Part shown: positions 8,372 through 15,654 of the stretch, piece after piece | How the letters are laid out: each line of letters opens with the position of its first letter | Position numbering within the stretch: position 1 is the stretch's first letter | Source: a bacterium | GTDB taxonomy: Bacteria; Patescibacteriota; Microgenomatia; JAUYPR01 | DNA length: 29,527 nt | Assembly: GCA_030695785.1 (NCBI GenBank) | Contig: JAUYPR010000003.1 | Span: forward strand, 1 to 29,527 | Direction: 5' to 3' | Made by a program: the position numbers and the translations under genes | The notes under the pieces: generated by a model | The model's database searches: none | Seen by the model: only the letters and a program-made list of their open reading frames with translations | What the model was told of the DNA's origin: nothing

Positions 8372-8377
8372 TATAAT
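8372..8377 (+). promoter_or_regulatory. -10 box, leaderless type, for the plus-strand gene at 8384
   Basis: Perfect TATAAT, then TAAACT, then ATG at 8384. This is the same 6-nt spacing as the divergent murE promoter. No Shine-Dalgarno sequence can fit between the expected transcription start and the ATG. Confidence 0.65.
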
Positions 8378-8383
8378 TAAACT

Positions 8384-8836
8384 ATGAAACCTGAACTAAG
8401 CTTCCATACCGATCATAAGTTGAGCACACAAGAGCTCATTTTTTCTGCTCGTATTCTGATTCGAAAAGATCAGGATCGAGGTCCGCAACTTACTCCAATA
8501 GAACATTATTTCCGAGGAAAACTGGTTCATGCATACATTGACGTCCTTCTTCAACGTCGGGATAATCCAAAAGCAAGCCTCGATGTCTTGACACTCCTTC
8601 CAAAAATGTACGACGGTGCACTTTCACATTTACTGCTCTCCTTGACTGGCGAACGGCCGGATGTCCTTGACGATATCTGGAAAGTCGCTTGGAGTGCTTT
8701 TGGGTTCTATTTTGCATCTGGACACCCGAAAAATGCAATCAAAATGTTGAAGATCGCATTCAATGCAAAGAGGGCGGCTCGCGGCCATCAAGTTGAAATG
8801 TTAATTCACCGACCCTCCTCCGGTGGCACGCCATAG
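8384..8836 (+). CDS. Hypothetical protein between ftsI and murE, opposite strand
   Basis: A 150-residue protein of unknown function. It looks soluble and mostly alpha-helical ('FRGKLVHAYIDVLLQRR', 'GALSHLLLSLTGERPDVLDD', 'NAIKMLKIAFNAKRA'), with no signal peptide, membrane segment or catalytic motif I can name; a small helical-repeat or regulatory protein is possible. It is real coding sequence rather than a shadow, because it has its own TATAAT box 6 nt before the ATG and no better frame covers this stretch. It lies head-to-head with murE across 79 bp and tail-to-tail with ftsI, overlapping the ftsI 3' end by 31 bp. It splits the dcw cluster into two transcription units. Confidence 0.65.
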   Translation: MKPELSFHTDHKLSTQELIFSARILIRKDQDRGPQLTPIEHYFRGKLVHAYIDVLLQRRDNPKASLDVLTLLPKMYDGALSHLLLSLTGERPDVLDDIWKVAWSAFGFYFASGHPKNAIKMLKIAFNAKRAARGHQVEMLIHRPSSGGTP

Positions 8837-10464
8837 TACGTCAGCAAATCCTTTGCAATATCGAAAAAGAGCGGAGCGGCGGTTTCGGAGGCCCAAGGCG
8901 ATGACGACGGTTCTTTGAGCGTCACCAGCATCACAAATTTTGGCTTATCTGCCGGCGCAAACCCAATAAACGACGCAATGGTTTTCTCTTCATCATAATG
9001 CCCGGCAATGGGAATTTGTGCCGTGCCGGTTTTGCCTGCTATTCGATATCCCGGGAGCCGCGTCCATTTCGCCTCCCCTGCATCAACTGCCTCAACAAGC
9101 ATTTGGGTGAGTGTTTTTGCCGTTTTTTCCGATATCACCCGCCTCACGCGTTTCGGCTCTGTGCGAACCACTTGGGGACGAACCAGCACTCCTCCATTTG
9201 CAATAACAGAAAACCCTTGGACCATCTGGATAGGTGTAATCGCAACTCCCTGCCCGAACGAGGCGGTCGCCAGGTCAATCGGCCGCCATTCATCTTTCGG
9301 CCGAATCGCTGACGTTGTTTCTCCTTCAACATCAATCCCAGTCGATTCCAAGAAGCCGAACGAAGAAAAAGCCTGCCACAGCCGGTCAATGCCTAAGAGT
9401 TCTCCGACAAACACCATCCCCACGTTGTCCGAAAACTTCAACACATCAATCATGGTTGCGTTCGGGTGATAGACATCGTTCCAGGTACGGATGGTGAATC
9501 CGCCAATGGAACGGGAACCATCACAATGTGTGCACACAGTCTCGGGCTTCACGACCCCTGCCTCGAGCGCAGCCGCCATAATGATCGTTTTCAACGTCGA
9601 ACCAGGCTCGTATGTTTCGGCAACAAGAGGGTTCGCGAACCGATCGGAGGAAAATCCCTGCCAGTCCGTGGGAGAAAACGAGGGAGTGGACGCCATGGCT
9701 AAAACAGCACCGGTTTCTGGATCCATTACAACAACTGAGCCTGCTTTTGCGCCGTATCGATCAAGCGCTTTCTGAAGATGCGATTCAACGGTAAATTGAA
9801 TCGCGCGATCAATGTTGAGGGACAGATTTCGACCATGTTCCGGCATCTCTACCCCATACGTCCCGCCAAGAATCGGCACGCCTTTCGCGTCTTTTTCCTG
9901 CCGGATAAACCCCTCGTGTCCGCGCAAGCTCCGGTCATAAAACCCTTCCACCCCATAGTATCCTTTATCCCGCCCCTCTTCATCCGCACCCACAAAGCCC
10001 AAAAGGTGCGCGGCCATAGAGGCTTCCGGGTACGTTCGCGTTTCGGTGCGTTCAAAGAATAATCCTTCAATCTTACTCTCCTCAATACGTTTTTTGGTTT
10101 CTTGTGAAAGTTTGTCCGTGAGTTTTACCCAGACAGCATTTGGAGTGGAAAGAAGAGTTGTCAAACGAGCCTCTGCGCTTGCACTGGCAAGAAGAGGGAC
10201 AAGTTTTTTCGCGACGTCCTCGGGTGGCTCTGTGAGCAGCCGCACATCCGCGTATAGCACAAACGCCGGCAAATTCTGCACCAACGGATACCCATCAGAC
10301 GCGAGAAGCTGACCTCGTCTGCCCAAAAGACGGTCTTCAATCCACCGTTGTGCGTCTGCCGCAATGGCTAAATCTTCTCCGCGGAGAATCTGCCAATAAA
10401 AAAGCCGGCCGATAATCGCCAGCGAGAGAAACACGAAGAGCAGGAACACAAATCGAATCCGCAT
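8806..10464 (-). CDS. ftsI: FtsI/PBP2-type class B penicillin-binding protein (peptidoglycan transpeptidase)
   Basis: A 552-residue class B PBP. A single N-terminal membrane helix (about 4-24) anchors it. The pedestal domain includes 'RRGQLLASDGYPL' and 'PEASMAAHLLGFVG'. The transpeptidase domain carries all three active-site motifs: SxxK as Ser289-Thr-Leu-Lys292 in 'YEPGSTLKT', SxN as Ser345-Asp-Asn347, and KTG at 478-480 in 'AGKTGTAQ'. It should crosslink septal peptidoglycan outside the membrane. It follows the ftsL-like gene by 12 bp in the order mraZ-rsmH-ftsL-ftsI, which supports FtsI rather than an elongation PBP. A hairpin (CACCG/CGGTG) lies at its stop codon, where it meets a convergent gene. 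Confidence 0.94.
   Translation of the reverse strand: MRIRFVFLLFVFLSLAIIGRLFYWQILRGEDLAIAADAQRWIEDRLLGRRGQLLASDGYPLVQNLPAFVLYADVRLLTEPPEDVAKKLVPLLASASAEARLTTLLSTPNAVWVKLTDKLSQETKKRIEESKIEGLFFERTETRTYPEASMAAHLLGFVGADEEGRDKGYYGVEGFYDRSLRGHEGFIRQEKDAKGVPILGGTYGVEMPEHGRNLSLNIDRAIQFTVESHLQKALDRYGAKAGSVVVMDPETGAVLAMASTPSFSPTDWQGFSSDRFANPLVAETYEPGSTLKTIIMAAALEAGVVKPETVCTHCDGSRSIGGFTIRTWNDVYHPNATMIDVLKFSDNVGMVFVGELLGIDRLWQAFSSFGFLESTGIDVEGETTSAIRPKDEWRPIDLATASFGQGVAITPIQMVQGFSVIANGGVLVRPQVVRTEPKRVRRVISEKTAKTLTQMLVEAVDAGEAKWTRLPGYRIAGKTGTAQIPIAGHYDEEKTIASFIGFAPADKPKFVMLVTLKEPSSSPWASETAAPLFFDIAKDLLTYYGVPPEEGR
8807..8825. terminator. Possible hairpin at the convergent ftsI / plus-strand gene junction
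   Basis: Inverted repeat CACCG (8807-8811) and CGGTG (8821-8825) with a 9-nt loop, inside the 31-bp overlap of the two convergent genes. There is no strong T-run on either side, so it is at best a weak or factor-dependent terminator; it may only reflect coding sequence. Confidence 0.25.
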
Positions 10465-10476
10465 GATAGTATTCTC

Positions 10477-10761
10477 TCACGGCCGAAACGCGAGTGGTTT
10501 GTCTTGTGAAAGAATCTGCGGCGTACCCTGAGCAATAAATCCGAGCTCACCGCTCCGGCTGGCAATGGTGCGCATTGAGCGCAATGTATTCACAGCCGCG
10601 CGAAGCGTATCGTTTTCATCTTGCAACTGCTCGGCAAAAATGACCGATGCGCCAAGTTCTTTCCCTTTGGTTGCAAGTGTGTTTGACAAGACCACCTGGG
10701 CAGTGCCCAGAGTGATGGTGAGGACGACCAAAAAACTAGCAATAATCGTAAATGTTTTCAT
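10477..10761 (-). CDS. ftsL: FtsL/DivIC-like division protein
   Basis: A 94-residue bitopic protein: a short N-terminus, one membrane helix at about 4-26 ('FTIIASFLVVLTITLGTAQ'), then a polar, probably coiled-coil segment ('EQLQDENDTLRAAVNTLRS') and 'IASRSGELGFI', a pattern typical of FtsL near its C-terminal end. FtsL scaffolds the septal synthase FtsW/FtsI through FtsB. Sequence conservation in this family is weak, so the call rests on topology, size and position between rsmH and ftsI. The ATG at 10761 is preferred over an upstream in-frame codon at 10803 because it gives a normal FtsL start and has a GGGGTGG Shine-Dalgarno-like element about 9 nt before it. Confidence 0.8.
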   Translation of the reverse strand: MKTFTIIASFLVVLTITLGTAQVVLSNTLATKGKELGASVIFAEQLQDENDTLRAAVNTLRSMRTIASRSGELGFIAQGTPQILSQDKPLAFRP

Positions 10762-10780
10762 AATGTATATCCACCCCTTC

Positions 10781-11650
10781 TCAAATACCCAATGTGCGGG
10801 CAAACACCCTCATTTTTGCGCTTCTACTCGATGGATTGGTTTGCACCTCTTCTTCCGATGGACGGATGGGTGTTGTCGTCAGTTCCATCAATGCTCCCTG
10901 TATGTGTTGTTCTTTGCCAAAGTGTTTAACAATCCGGTCCTCAAGGGAATGGAAACTGATCACCGCCAACCGTCCGCCCGAACCCAGAACCGATACAGCT
11001 TGGGGCAACGCACGTGTCAGTTGCCCCCGCTCATCATTCACCGCCATTCGAAGTGCTTGAAACACCCGGGTGGCCGGATGAATACGTCCGCGCCGCCCAA
11101 CCGTGTTTTCAATCAACCGCGCCAGTTCATGTGCATGGGTCAATGGTTTTTCCTTTCTCCTTACCACAATGGCCTCTGCGATCTTCGCCGCAAAGGGCTC
11201 TTCGCCAAGGGTCTCTAAAAGTTTGACCAATTCCCTTCGACCTAACCCATTCACCAAATCCGCCGCTGTTACTCCCAGAGAAGCATCCATGCGCATGTCC
11301 AAGCTCTCGTCTCCAAAAGAAAATCCACGGTCAGAAGAAAGCTGCATGGTCGACATCCCCAGATCAAAAAGGACACCCGCAATATGACGTTTCCCGACAA
11401 CCGTTTCCAGGCAGTCGAAACGGTTGTGCACAAGTTCCAAGCTACCCGACGAGATTGCTAACGCAAATTGCTCTTGCCCAACCCGAACCGCTTCCTCATC
11501 CCGATCCAACGCGATGACTCGTCCTCCCGCATCAAGAATCAAACCAGTGTGTCCTCCAAAACCAAACGTTGCATCCAGGTAGGTTTTTCCCGGCTGAACG
11601 TCCAACCAATGGACAATCTCGGCAGCCAAAACTGGAATATGCTCACGCAC
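10781..11650 (-). CDS. rsmH: 16S rRNA (cytosine-1402-N4)-methyltransferase RsmH (MraW)
   Basis: RsmH methylates N4 of C1402 in 16S rRNA using S-adenosylmethionine and is the usual second gene of dcw clusters. Features are 'EHIPVLAAEIV' at the N-terminus, the SAM-binding 'YLDATFGFGGHTGLIL', 'GVLFDLGMSTMQL', 'DRGFSFGDESLDMRMD', 'RVFQALRMAVNDE' and 'GGRLAVISFHSLEDRIVK'. I chose the GTG at 11650, which gives 289 residues beginning directly with the conserved 'REHIPVL' and overlaps mraZ by 8 bp. An ATG at 11695 would add 15 residues with no family counterpart; neither start has a clear Shine-Dalgarno sequence. Confidence 0.94.
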   Translation of the reverse strand: MREHIPVLAAEIVHWLDVQPGKTYLDATFGFGGHTGLILDAGGRVIALDRDEEAVRVGQEQFALAISSGSLELVHNRFDCLETVVGKRHIAGVLFDLGMSTMQLSSDRGFSFGDESLDMRMDASLGVTAADLVNGLGRRELVKLLETLGEEPFAAKIAEAIVVRRKEKPLTHAHELARLIENTVGRRGRIHPATRVFQALRMAVNDERGQLTRALPQAVSVLGSGGRLAVISFHSLEDRIVKHFGKEQHIQGALMELTTTPIRPSEEEVQTNPSSRSAKMRVFARTLGI

Positions 11651-12047
11651 GTGGGTATTTGAGATTGGTAAGGTACTCTTTCCAGGATTTCTCATCCCAG
11701 ATTTCAAAGTGATCTCCTGCACCGATAATGACAACCTGTTCCGAAATCCCCGCGTATGTTTTTAATTGACCAGACAGGAGAATCCGTCCAACGCGATCAA
11801 CCAAAACCTCTTCCGCACCGGAAAACATATATCTGCGCATTGCCCGTCCAGCAGGATCGGTAATCGCTGACGCTTGCATTTCTTTCGTCGCGTCCCGCTC
11901 CCAATCATCGCGACGATACCCCAAAAGACATGGTTCAAACCCGCGCGTCAGAATCAACCGTTCCCCTTCAAGCACACTGCGCATTTTTTTGGGCAGGGAG
12001 ACACGGCCTCGGTCATCAAGCATATGGCGATACTCACCAAGAAACAT
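11643..12047 (-). CDS. mraZ: Transcriptional regulator MraZ
   Basis: A 134-residue MraZ with two AbrB/SpoVT-like swapped-hairpin domains. It starts with the classical 'MFLGEYRHMLDDRGRVSLP', and the second copy is seen in 'VLVDRVGRILLS'. MraZ represses or tunes the dcw promoter by binding arrays of TGGG-type boxes spaced by 10 bp, and such an array is present directly upstream. The ATG at 12047 matches the family start and has AGGGAG 9 nt before it; an in-frame ATG at 12056 would add three residues. It leads mraZ-rsmH-ftsL-ftsI and is divergent from the hypothetical gene at 12167. Confidence 0.95.
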   Translation of the reverse strand: MFLGEYRHMLDDRGRVSLPKKMRSVLEGERLILTRGFEPCLLGYRRDDWERDATKEMQASAITDPAGRAMRRYMFSGAEEVLVDRVGRILLSGQLKTYAGISEQVVIIGAGDHFEIWDEKSWKEYLTNLKYPRA

Positions 12048-12057
12048 CAAAACCATC

Positions 12058-12082
12058 TCCCTACTTTTCCCATTTTATCCCA
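12058..12082 (-). promoter_or_regulatory. MraZ operator (three 10-bp-spaced boxes) overlapping the mraZ -10
   Basis: Reading the minus strand toward mraZ there are TGGGA (12082-12078), TGGGA (12072-12068) and AGGGA (12062-12058), each separated by exactly 5 nt. This is the known MraZ arrangement of TGGGN repeats with 5-nt spacers. A likely -10, TAAAAT (12077-12072), sits between the first two boxes, so bound MraZ would block RNA polymerase. A further TGGGT (12103-12099) lies 21 bp upstream. The third box also forms the Shine-Dalgarno-like AGGGAG of mraZ. Confidence 0.8.
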
Positions 12083-12150
12083 TTTTGTTAATCGCATAAC
12101 CCATTCAACACCATTTTCACGCCCATGTCAACACAAAGGAAAGGCGAAGT

Positions 12151-12159
12151 TGATATAAT
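12151..12159 (+). promoter_or_regulatory. Extended -10 box, near-leaderless, for the gene at 12167
   Basis: TGATATAAT: a perfect TATAAT (12154-12159) with the TGn extension. It is followed by 7 nt and the ATG at 12167, so the transcript should begin at or within a base or two of the start codon. An earlier in-frame ATG (12158) falls inside the -10 itself and cannot be the start if this promoter is used. Confidence 0.6.
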
Positions 12160-12166
12160 GGAACAC

Positions 12167-12556
12167 ATGGAGCGAAAACGTCTCTTTCATTTGTTAGCAG
12201 ACGCCGCAGTGAGTGGAAAGGTAAACTGGACAGATTTTATCCGTGGCCGGTTGACATTTTCTCTTATCGTCCCTTACAACAATCAGCGACCATTGAGTCG
12301 TCTATCGTATATTCAATCGTTCCAAGGAACGTCGAACCAACGCATGGTTCGCATTGAGGATTTTTCAACTCCCGAAGGAAGAATTTTCGAACTCACCCCA
12401 TCTGACGCGCGGGTGTACATAGAAGATGATGTGACGGGACGTCGCTCTCCAAGCAGAAGGGCAACAGACGAAGAACTTGAAATCCTTTATAGATTCCATG
12501 AGAGAACCCTCTCACGCTTTCAACGTCCTTCACCTTCGGAGGTGCCGAGTAAATGA
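12167..12556 (+). CDS. Hypothetical protein divergent from mraZ
   Basis: A 129-residue protein with no domain I recognise. It is soluble and charged, with a Pro/Ser/Arg-rich C-terminal tail ('RFQRPSPSEVPSK') and no signal peptide or membrane helix. The start at 12167 is chosen because a TGATATAAT promoter lies just 7 nt before it; upstream in-frame codons at 12125 and 12158 would precede or overlap that promoter. It shares a 119-bp intergenic region with mraZ, so the MraZ boxes could influence both genes. It ends 42 bp from the end of a convergent small gene. Confidence 0.6.
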   Translation: MERKRLFHLLADAAVSGKVNWTDFIRGRLTFSLIVPYNNQRPLSRLSYIQSFQGTSNQRMVRIEDFSTPEGRIFELTPSDARVYIEDDVTGRRSPSRRATDEELEILYRFHERTLSRFQRPSPSEVPSK

Positions 12557-12601
12557 GAACAGGTGTCAAGGACTCTTCAACTCCGGAGGTGGAAGTGATT
12601 A
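12521..12601. repeat. Imperfect direct repeat with small inverted repeats between convergent genes
   Basis: Two related stretches begin at about 12521 and 12567; the shared core is CTTCAnCTnCGGAGGTG. The first contains the perfect inverted repeat CACCT-TCGG-AGGTG (12531-12544), the second the palindrome CTCCGGAG (12580-12587). The first lies at the very end of the plus-strand coding region, the second in the gap before the convergent gene's stop. They could be a tail duplication or weak bidirectional terminator hairpins; no T-runs follow. Confidence 0.35.
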
Positions 12602-12847
12602 ATCAGGGGTTTGGGGATATTTTTTGAGAGGAGGACGGGTGTCGCTGTCTTTGAAGGCCGCTTCTTGAGGCTTAAAAGTAAAATTGACTACTCCAGGGAC
12701 TCGTCGGAACGCCTCTCGACGAAATCTATCTTGATTCAAGTAAGGATTATAAAACCCCGAAGGTAAACCCACTTGCCCTGTTAACGAGGGTTGACTCATT
12801 GTAGTTTGTTTACCTTGGAATATCTTTCTCAAAACTTCTTTGAACAT
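12599..12847 (-). CDS. Small hypothetical protein downstream of the lipoprotein gene
   Basis: An 82-residue protein with no recognised domain. The N-terminus is basic and could form an amphipathic helix ('MFKEVLRKIFQGKQ'); the rest is polar and rich in Pro, Arg and Phe ('NQDRFRREAFRRVPG', 'TRPPLKKYPQTPD'), suggesting disorder. It begins 18 nt after the stop of the upstream lipoprotein gene, so co-transcription with it is likely. No Shine-Dalgarno or TATAAT box is seen at its start. It may be a genuine small protein or a chance reading frame. Confidence 0.4.
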   Translation of the reverse strand: MFKEVLRKIFQGKQTTMSQPSLTGQVGLPSGFYNPYLNQDRFRREAFRRVPGVVNFTFKPQEAAFKDSDTRPPLKKYPQTPD

Positions 12848-12865
12848 AGTTTGTATGATTTGATT

Positions 12866-13657
12866 TTAACGACCCACGGCAAACAGTCCAAGTTCTGTTG
12901 TTGGTGACGTAACAATGAAACCATTCACGGTGGTTTCCAGGGCTTCCCAGGACGCCTTGGCGGCATCCCAGCGGTAGATCGTGACGGAAGACGCATCAGA
13001 ACCAGCATCGAGCCTCACTATTCCTCTGACTTGGACTTCCCGGCTAGGCAGAAACGCATACGGCGTCCCTTCAACGGTTTTGCCGTCCGGAAGAACACCT
13101 GGAAGGCCAGTCACCGGTAATGTAATCACAGAGAGAATGCCCAGCGTTGGTTCAACCGTTACGCTCGCTTTCCCATCTGTACTCTCGAACTCGCCATTCG
13201 CTTTCGTCAGCTCCTGCAGATGGAACTCTGACGAGATCCGCTTTTTCTTTTCTTCACCATCGTCATACGTCGCATTCACCACACCCTTTTCTACACCCTC
13301 GTGAAAATAACAGCGCCGCACACCCGTACTTTCCGAACAGCTTCCAAGAAAAATCTGCTTCTCACCAACCCCATTTTTGAGGTCAATCCGGTCAAAAACA
13401 CCCTGCTGAACTGTCTTTGAAAAATATGTCATCTCCACCTCCACGCTGTCCAAGTATCCAAATTGGGATGTCTCGACATTGATATTCCGCGCATCTTGAG
13501 TCGGAGTCAGTGTCACGTATGGGTTTTCGGGTGAAAATTGGACGAGGTTGTAGCGGCTATGATCTTCTTCTTGTGCTGAATCGGGAGCTTTCCCGCCGCC
13601 AAATGAACAGCCGCCGAGGGAAAAAGCTAGGATTGTTGACAGAACAAAAATTCTCAT
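12866..13657 (-). CDS. Predicted lipoprotein, function unknown
   Basis: A 263-residue exported protein. The N-terminus is a lipoprotein signal: 'MRIFVLSTILAFSLGGC' with lipobox Leu14-Gly-Gly-Cys17, so Cys17 should be lipidated after cleavage by signal peptidase II. The mature part is polar and likely beta-rich, with two cysteines close together ('GSCSESTGVRRCYF') that could form a disulphide, and a C-terminal segment ('SVTIYRWDAAKASWEALETT') that resembles beta-sandwich domains. I do not recognise a family. It starts 9 nt after the glycyl-tRNA synthetase stop, so it is probably co-transcribed with it. Confidence 0.75.
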   Translation of the reverse strand: MRIFVLSTILAFSLGGCSFGGGKAPDSAQEEDHSRYNLVQFSPENPYVTLTPTQDARNINVETSQFGYLDSVEVEMTYFSKTVQQGVFDRIDLKNGVGEKQIFLGSCSESTGVRRCYFHEGVEKGVVNATYDDGEEKKKRISSEFHLQELTKANGEFESTDGKASVTVEPTLGILSVITLPVTGLPGVLPDGKTVEGTPYAFLPSREVQVRGIVRLDAGSDASSVTIYRWDAAKASWEALETTVNGFIVTSPTTELGLFAVGR

Positions 13658-13666
13658 ATAATCTCG

Positions 13667-14995
13667 TCATGACAATCTGTCATGCAGGTAACGAACCAGT
13701 TCGTCAATCTTTATTCTCTCCTGCTTCATCGTGTCGCGATCACGCATCGTCACCGTGTTATCGGATAGTGTATCAAAGTCAACCGTGACGCAAAAGGGGG
13801 TGCCAATTTCATCTTGGCTTCTGTATCGCTTGCCGATGTTTCCTCGGGCATCCCAGGCCGTAACAAACTCATGTTTCAATGTTTTGTAGATGGATTGAGC
13901 TTTTTCGATCAATGCAGGCTTGTTTGCCAAAAGGGGAAATATGGCGACCTTTAGAGGTGCAATCCGCGGATGCAGCCTTAATACAACTCGACGATCATCT
14001 CCCCCTCCCTCTTCATCATACGCATCTAGCAAAAAGAACAGCGTTGCCCGGTCTGCGCCGCCGGATGTCTCGATACCCCACGGGGTGTATTGCTCACCGG
14101 ATTCTTGATCGGTATAGGTTAAATCTTTGCCGGAGAATTTCTGGTGCCGCGACAGATCCCAATCCGCCCGGTGATGGATGCCTTCAAATTCCTTCCATCC
14201 GAACGGACTGTGGTATTCAATATCCCACGCCTCTTTGGCGTAATGTGCACGCTCATCGGGTGCATGTTCGCGGAAACGCAAATGCTCCTTCCCCATTCCC
14301 AATGACACATACCAATCCATCCTCGCTTGTTTCCAATACGCGAACCATTTCTTCCCCTCTGCCTCATCGGGTTTAACGAAGTACTGCAATTCCATCTGTT
14401 CAAATTCGCGCGAGCGGAAGGTGAAGTTGCCCGGGGTAATTTCATTCCGGAACGCTTTGCCGACCTGCGCGATGCCAAATGGGATTTTTGGATGAACCGA
14501 GTCAACGACATTGCGGAAATTGACGTAGACTCCCTGCGTAATCTCACCCCGTAAATAGATCGGCCGCTCCGCCTCCTCAACGACTCCAACAAATGCCTTG
14601 ACCAAAAGATTAAAATTGCGCGGCGCTGTCCAAGATACCTCCTCCTTGTTTGTCCGATGCCCTTCTTCGTGGAGCTTGATAACATCTTCCTGGTCCGCCC
14701 GAATCCGTTCGTGGCACGTTTTGCATTCAACTAATGGATCAGCAAATGACTCAACGTGGCCCGATGCTTCCCAAACCTTTGGGTTCATCATAATCGCGGC
14801 GTCGAGTCCAACCACATCATCGCGTCTGTGCACCATGTCATTCCACCACGCTTCTTTGATATTTCGTTTCAGTTCGACGCCCAACGGGCCATAGTCCCAC
14901 GTCCCCCCAAACCCGCCGTAAATTTCCGATCCTGGAAACAGGAATCCTCTTCGCTTGCACAATGCAACAATCGTCTCAAGATCCTTCGCCGCCAT
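13667..14995 (-). CDS. glyQS: Glycyl-tRNA synthetase, single-chain dimeric type
   Basis: A 442-residue class II aminoacyl-tRNA synthetase of the bacterial/eukaryotic alpha2 GlyRS type. It starts with 'LETIVALCKRRGFLFPGSEI' and 'YGGFGGTWDYGPLGVELKRN' (the GlyRS motif 1 region). It continues with 'GHVESFADPLVECKTC', 'VGKAFRNEITPGNFTFRSRE' (motif 2), 'GIETSGGADRATLF' (motif 3) and a C-terminal anticodon-binding domain ('APLKVAIFPLL', 'DEIGTPFCVTVDFDTL'). The ATG at 14995 fits the family start; an in-frame ATG at 15013 would add six residues. A TACAAT box lies 8 nt before 14995, which could give a near-leaderless transcript. It overlaps the recO 3' end by 20 bp. Confidence 0.96.
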   Translation of the reverse strand: MAAKDLETIVALCKRRGFLFPGSEIYGGFGGTWDYGPLGVELKRNIKEAWWNDMVHRRDDVVGLDAAIMMNPKVWEASGHVESFADPLVECKTCHERIRADQEDVIKLHEEGHRTNKEEVSWTAPRNFNLLVKAFVGVVEEAERPIYLRGEITQGVYVNFRNVVDSVHPKIPFGIAQVGKAFRNEITPGNFTFRSREFEQMELQYFVKPDEAEGKKWFAYWKQARMDWYVSLGMGKEHLRFREHAPDERAHYAKEAWDIEYHSPFGWKEFEGIHHRADWDLSRHQKFSGKDLTYTDQESGEQYTPWGIETSGGADRATLFFLLDAYDEEGGGDDRRVVLRLHPRIAPLKVAIFPLLANKPALIEKAQSIYKTLKHEFVTAWDARGNIGKRYRSQDEIGTPFCVTVDFDTLSDNTVTMRDRDTMKQERIKIDELVRYLHDRLS

Positions 14996-15653
14996 ATGGA
15001 GGTATTGTAGCATTGGTGATTTGTTGAAGAAAGCGTTTGCTTTTCAGGCTCGTTTCGGCGACTTTTTCAAGATAAGCTTTCAAATGTATTTCAAGGGCAG
15101 AGGAGATTTTTGCATCTGTGTCAACCATTGACCGAATGCCGCCCCATGAAGAAATACGGAGGGTTTCTGCAAAATCCACGACTGCAGGAGACGGCAACCC
15201 AACGTCTTTGCTCGACCAAAACCCGAGTTGGTCTAAAAGTTTGATTTCAAACGCAGCCACGATGATTTTTCGAGGATGCCTGATAAGTTCCTGCAACATC
15301 TCAACGGCAAGAAGAAACACTGACGGATGTGGATCCCGGTCGGGAAGAAACCGGTCCAGAAGTTCGATAACGTGGTACGCGTACCCGACAAGCACTAAGT
15401 TATCCTTGAGGGGTTGAAACGCGTTGATGGTTTCCACTTCCGTGAGCACATCCAAATTCCTACCTTCCGCGCAAAAGCACCGGATCCAATTCACCGGCTC
15501 CACGTTTCCCCCTTTGCGGCTGTGGATCCGCCGCACCCCTTTGGCAATCACGTGCAGTTTTCCACGATATCTGGTGTAGAGGGTCAGAATTCGGTCGGCT
15601 TCGCCAAAATCACTGCGCTTCAGGACCAATGCTTCTGCGTGATACCCAGCCAT
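14976..15653 (-). CDS. recO: DNA repair protein RecO
   Basis: RecO loads RecA onto SSB-coated DNA together with RecR. The 225-residue sequence shows the N-terminal OB fold ('EALVLKRSDFGEADRILTLY', 'GKLHVIAKGVRR') and the helical C-terminal domain ('FEIKLLDQLGF'). The four-cysteine zinc site found in many RecO proteins after this helix is absent, as in other zinc-less RecO forms. The ATG is one base after the stop of the DUF4012 gene and the 3' end overlaps the glycyl-tRNA synthetase start, so the three genes appear to be translated from one message, even though their roles are unrelated. Confidence 0.9.
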   Translation of the reverse strand: MAGYHAEALVLKRSDFGEADRILTLYTRYRGKLHVIAKGVRRIHSRKGGNVEPVNWIRCFCAEGRNLDVLTEVETINAFQPLKDNLVLVGYAYHVIELLDRFLPDRDPHPSVFLLAVEMLQELIRHPRKIIVAAFEIKLLDQLGFWSSKDVGLPSPAVVDFAETLRISSWGGIRSMVDTDAKISSALEIHLKAYLEKVAETSLKSKRFLQQITNATIPPYGGEGS

Positions 15654-15654
15654 A

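Noticed and set aside
14119..14730. Second minus-strand open frame of about 200 codons inside the glycyl-tRNA synthetase gene
   Set aside because: It is an out-of-frame shadow of a gene with all class II synthetase motifs; the product is a low-quality Arg/Ser-rich sequence.
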